The position numbers were made by a program, and so were the translations under genes. From an uncultured Muribaculaceae bacterium (GTDB lineage: Bacteria > Bacteroidota > Bacteroidia > Bacteroidales > Muribaculaceae), in assembly GCA_947178235.1 (NCBI GenBank), contig CAMWXQ010000066.1, forward strand, positions 1-6,492: DNA of 6,492 nt. Direction: 5' to 3'. The notes below the pieces were generated by a model that worked only from the letters and a program-made list of their open reading frames with translations, did no database searches and was not told the origin of the DNA. Each line of letters opens with the position of its first letter. Position 1 is the stretch's first letter. Positions 6,417 through 6,492 of this stretch are shown piece by piece.

Positions 6417-6492
6417 TCACTCCCTCCACCTCGGGTCTCCGATACCCTTGGTGTAGATCTCGTGATTCTTCACCTCAGAGGTCTGCTTGTAC
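6417..6492 (-). CDS. C-terminal end of an unidentified gene (partial)
   Basis: Reading in from the right edge on the minus strand, one frame stays open for 24 codons and ends in TGA at 6419-6417. The C-terminus reads VKNHEIYTKGIGDPRWRE, a protein-like, charged sequence with the same GC-rich codon style as the other genes. The stop lies seven bases from the hairpin terminator, which supports it as a real gene end. Most of the gene is outside the window and I do not recognise the family from this tail. Confidence 0.6.
   Translation of the reverse strand, partial: YKQTSEVKNHEIYTKGIGDPRWRE

Overview
The window is about 6.5 kb of GC-rich bacterial DNA, and every real gene in it reads on the minus strand. 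It looks like Bacteroidota, order Bacteroidales. A Muribaculaceae-like gut commensal is my guess from protein style only. Reasons: a carboxypeptidase-regulatory-domain TonB-dependent receptor followed by a DUF5689 lipoprotein; acidic residues straight after the lipoprotein cysteine; a promoter of the Bacteroidota type (TTTG, 20 bp, TAnnTTTG); and no obvious Shine-Dalgarno sites.

Layout in the direction of transcription (right to left): (1) the last codons of an unidentified gene ending at 6417; (2) a long hairpin terminator at 6353-6410; (3) a Bacteroidota-type promoter at 6280-6311 with a roughly 85-nt leader carrying two copies of a 10-bp motif; (4) a secreted endonuclease/exonuclease/phosphatase (EEP) family enzyme, 6187-5126; (5) a cytoplasmic cytidylate-kinase-like P-loop protein, 5119-4445, six bases behind it; (6) three exact-length 30-bp tandem repeats, each with a small hairpin, then an AT-rich leader; (7) a TonB-dependent outer-membrane receptor, 4308-1561; (8) a DUF5689 plus choice-of-anchor-J lipoprotein, 1534-107, 26 bases behind it; (9) 106 bases with no gene at the left end.

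The close spacing suggests one transcription unit or two nested ones (enzyme pair; receptor pair). My working model, which is inference, is an envelope scavenging system: a surface lipoprotein and its receptor capture a ligand, an exported EEP enzyme cleaves a phosphodiester or phosphoester substrate, and a nucleotide-kinase-like protein acts in the cytoplasm. Nucleic acid or another phosphate-containing molecule is the natural guess for the ligand.

The left end looks abnormal. The lipoprotein runs into a Pro/Thr linker and then stops after RRL at a very G-rich tract, beyond which the sequence changes character. The gene may be truncated or the contig end chimeric. The long plus-strand open frames opposite the genes are judged to be codon-usage shadows.
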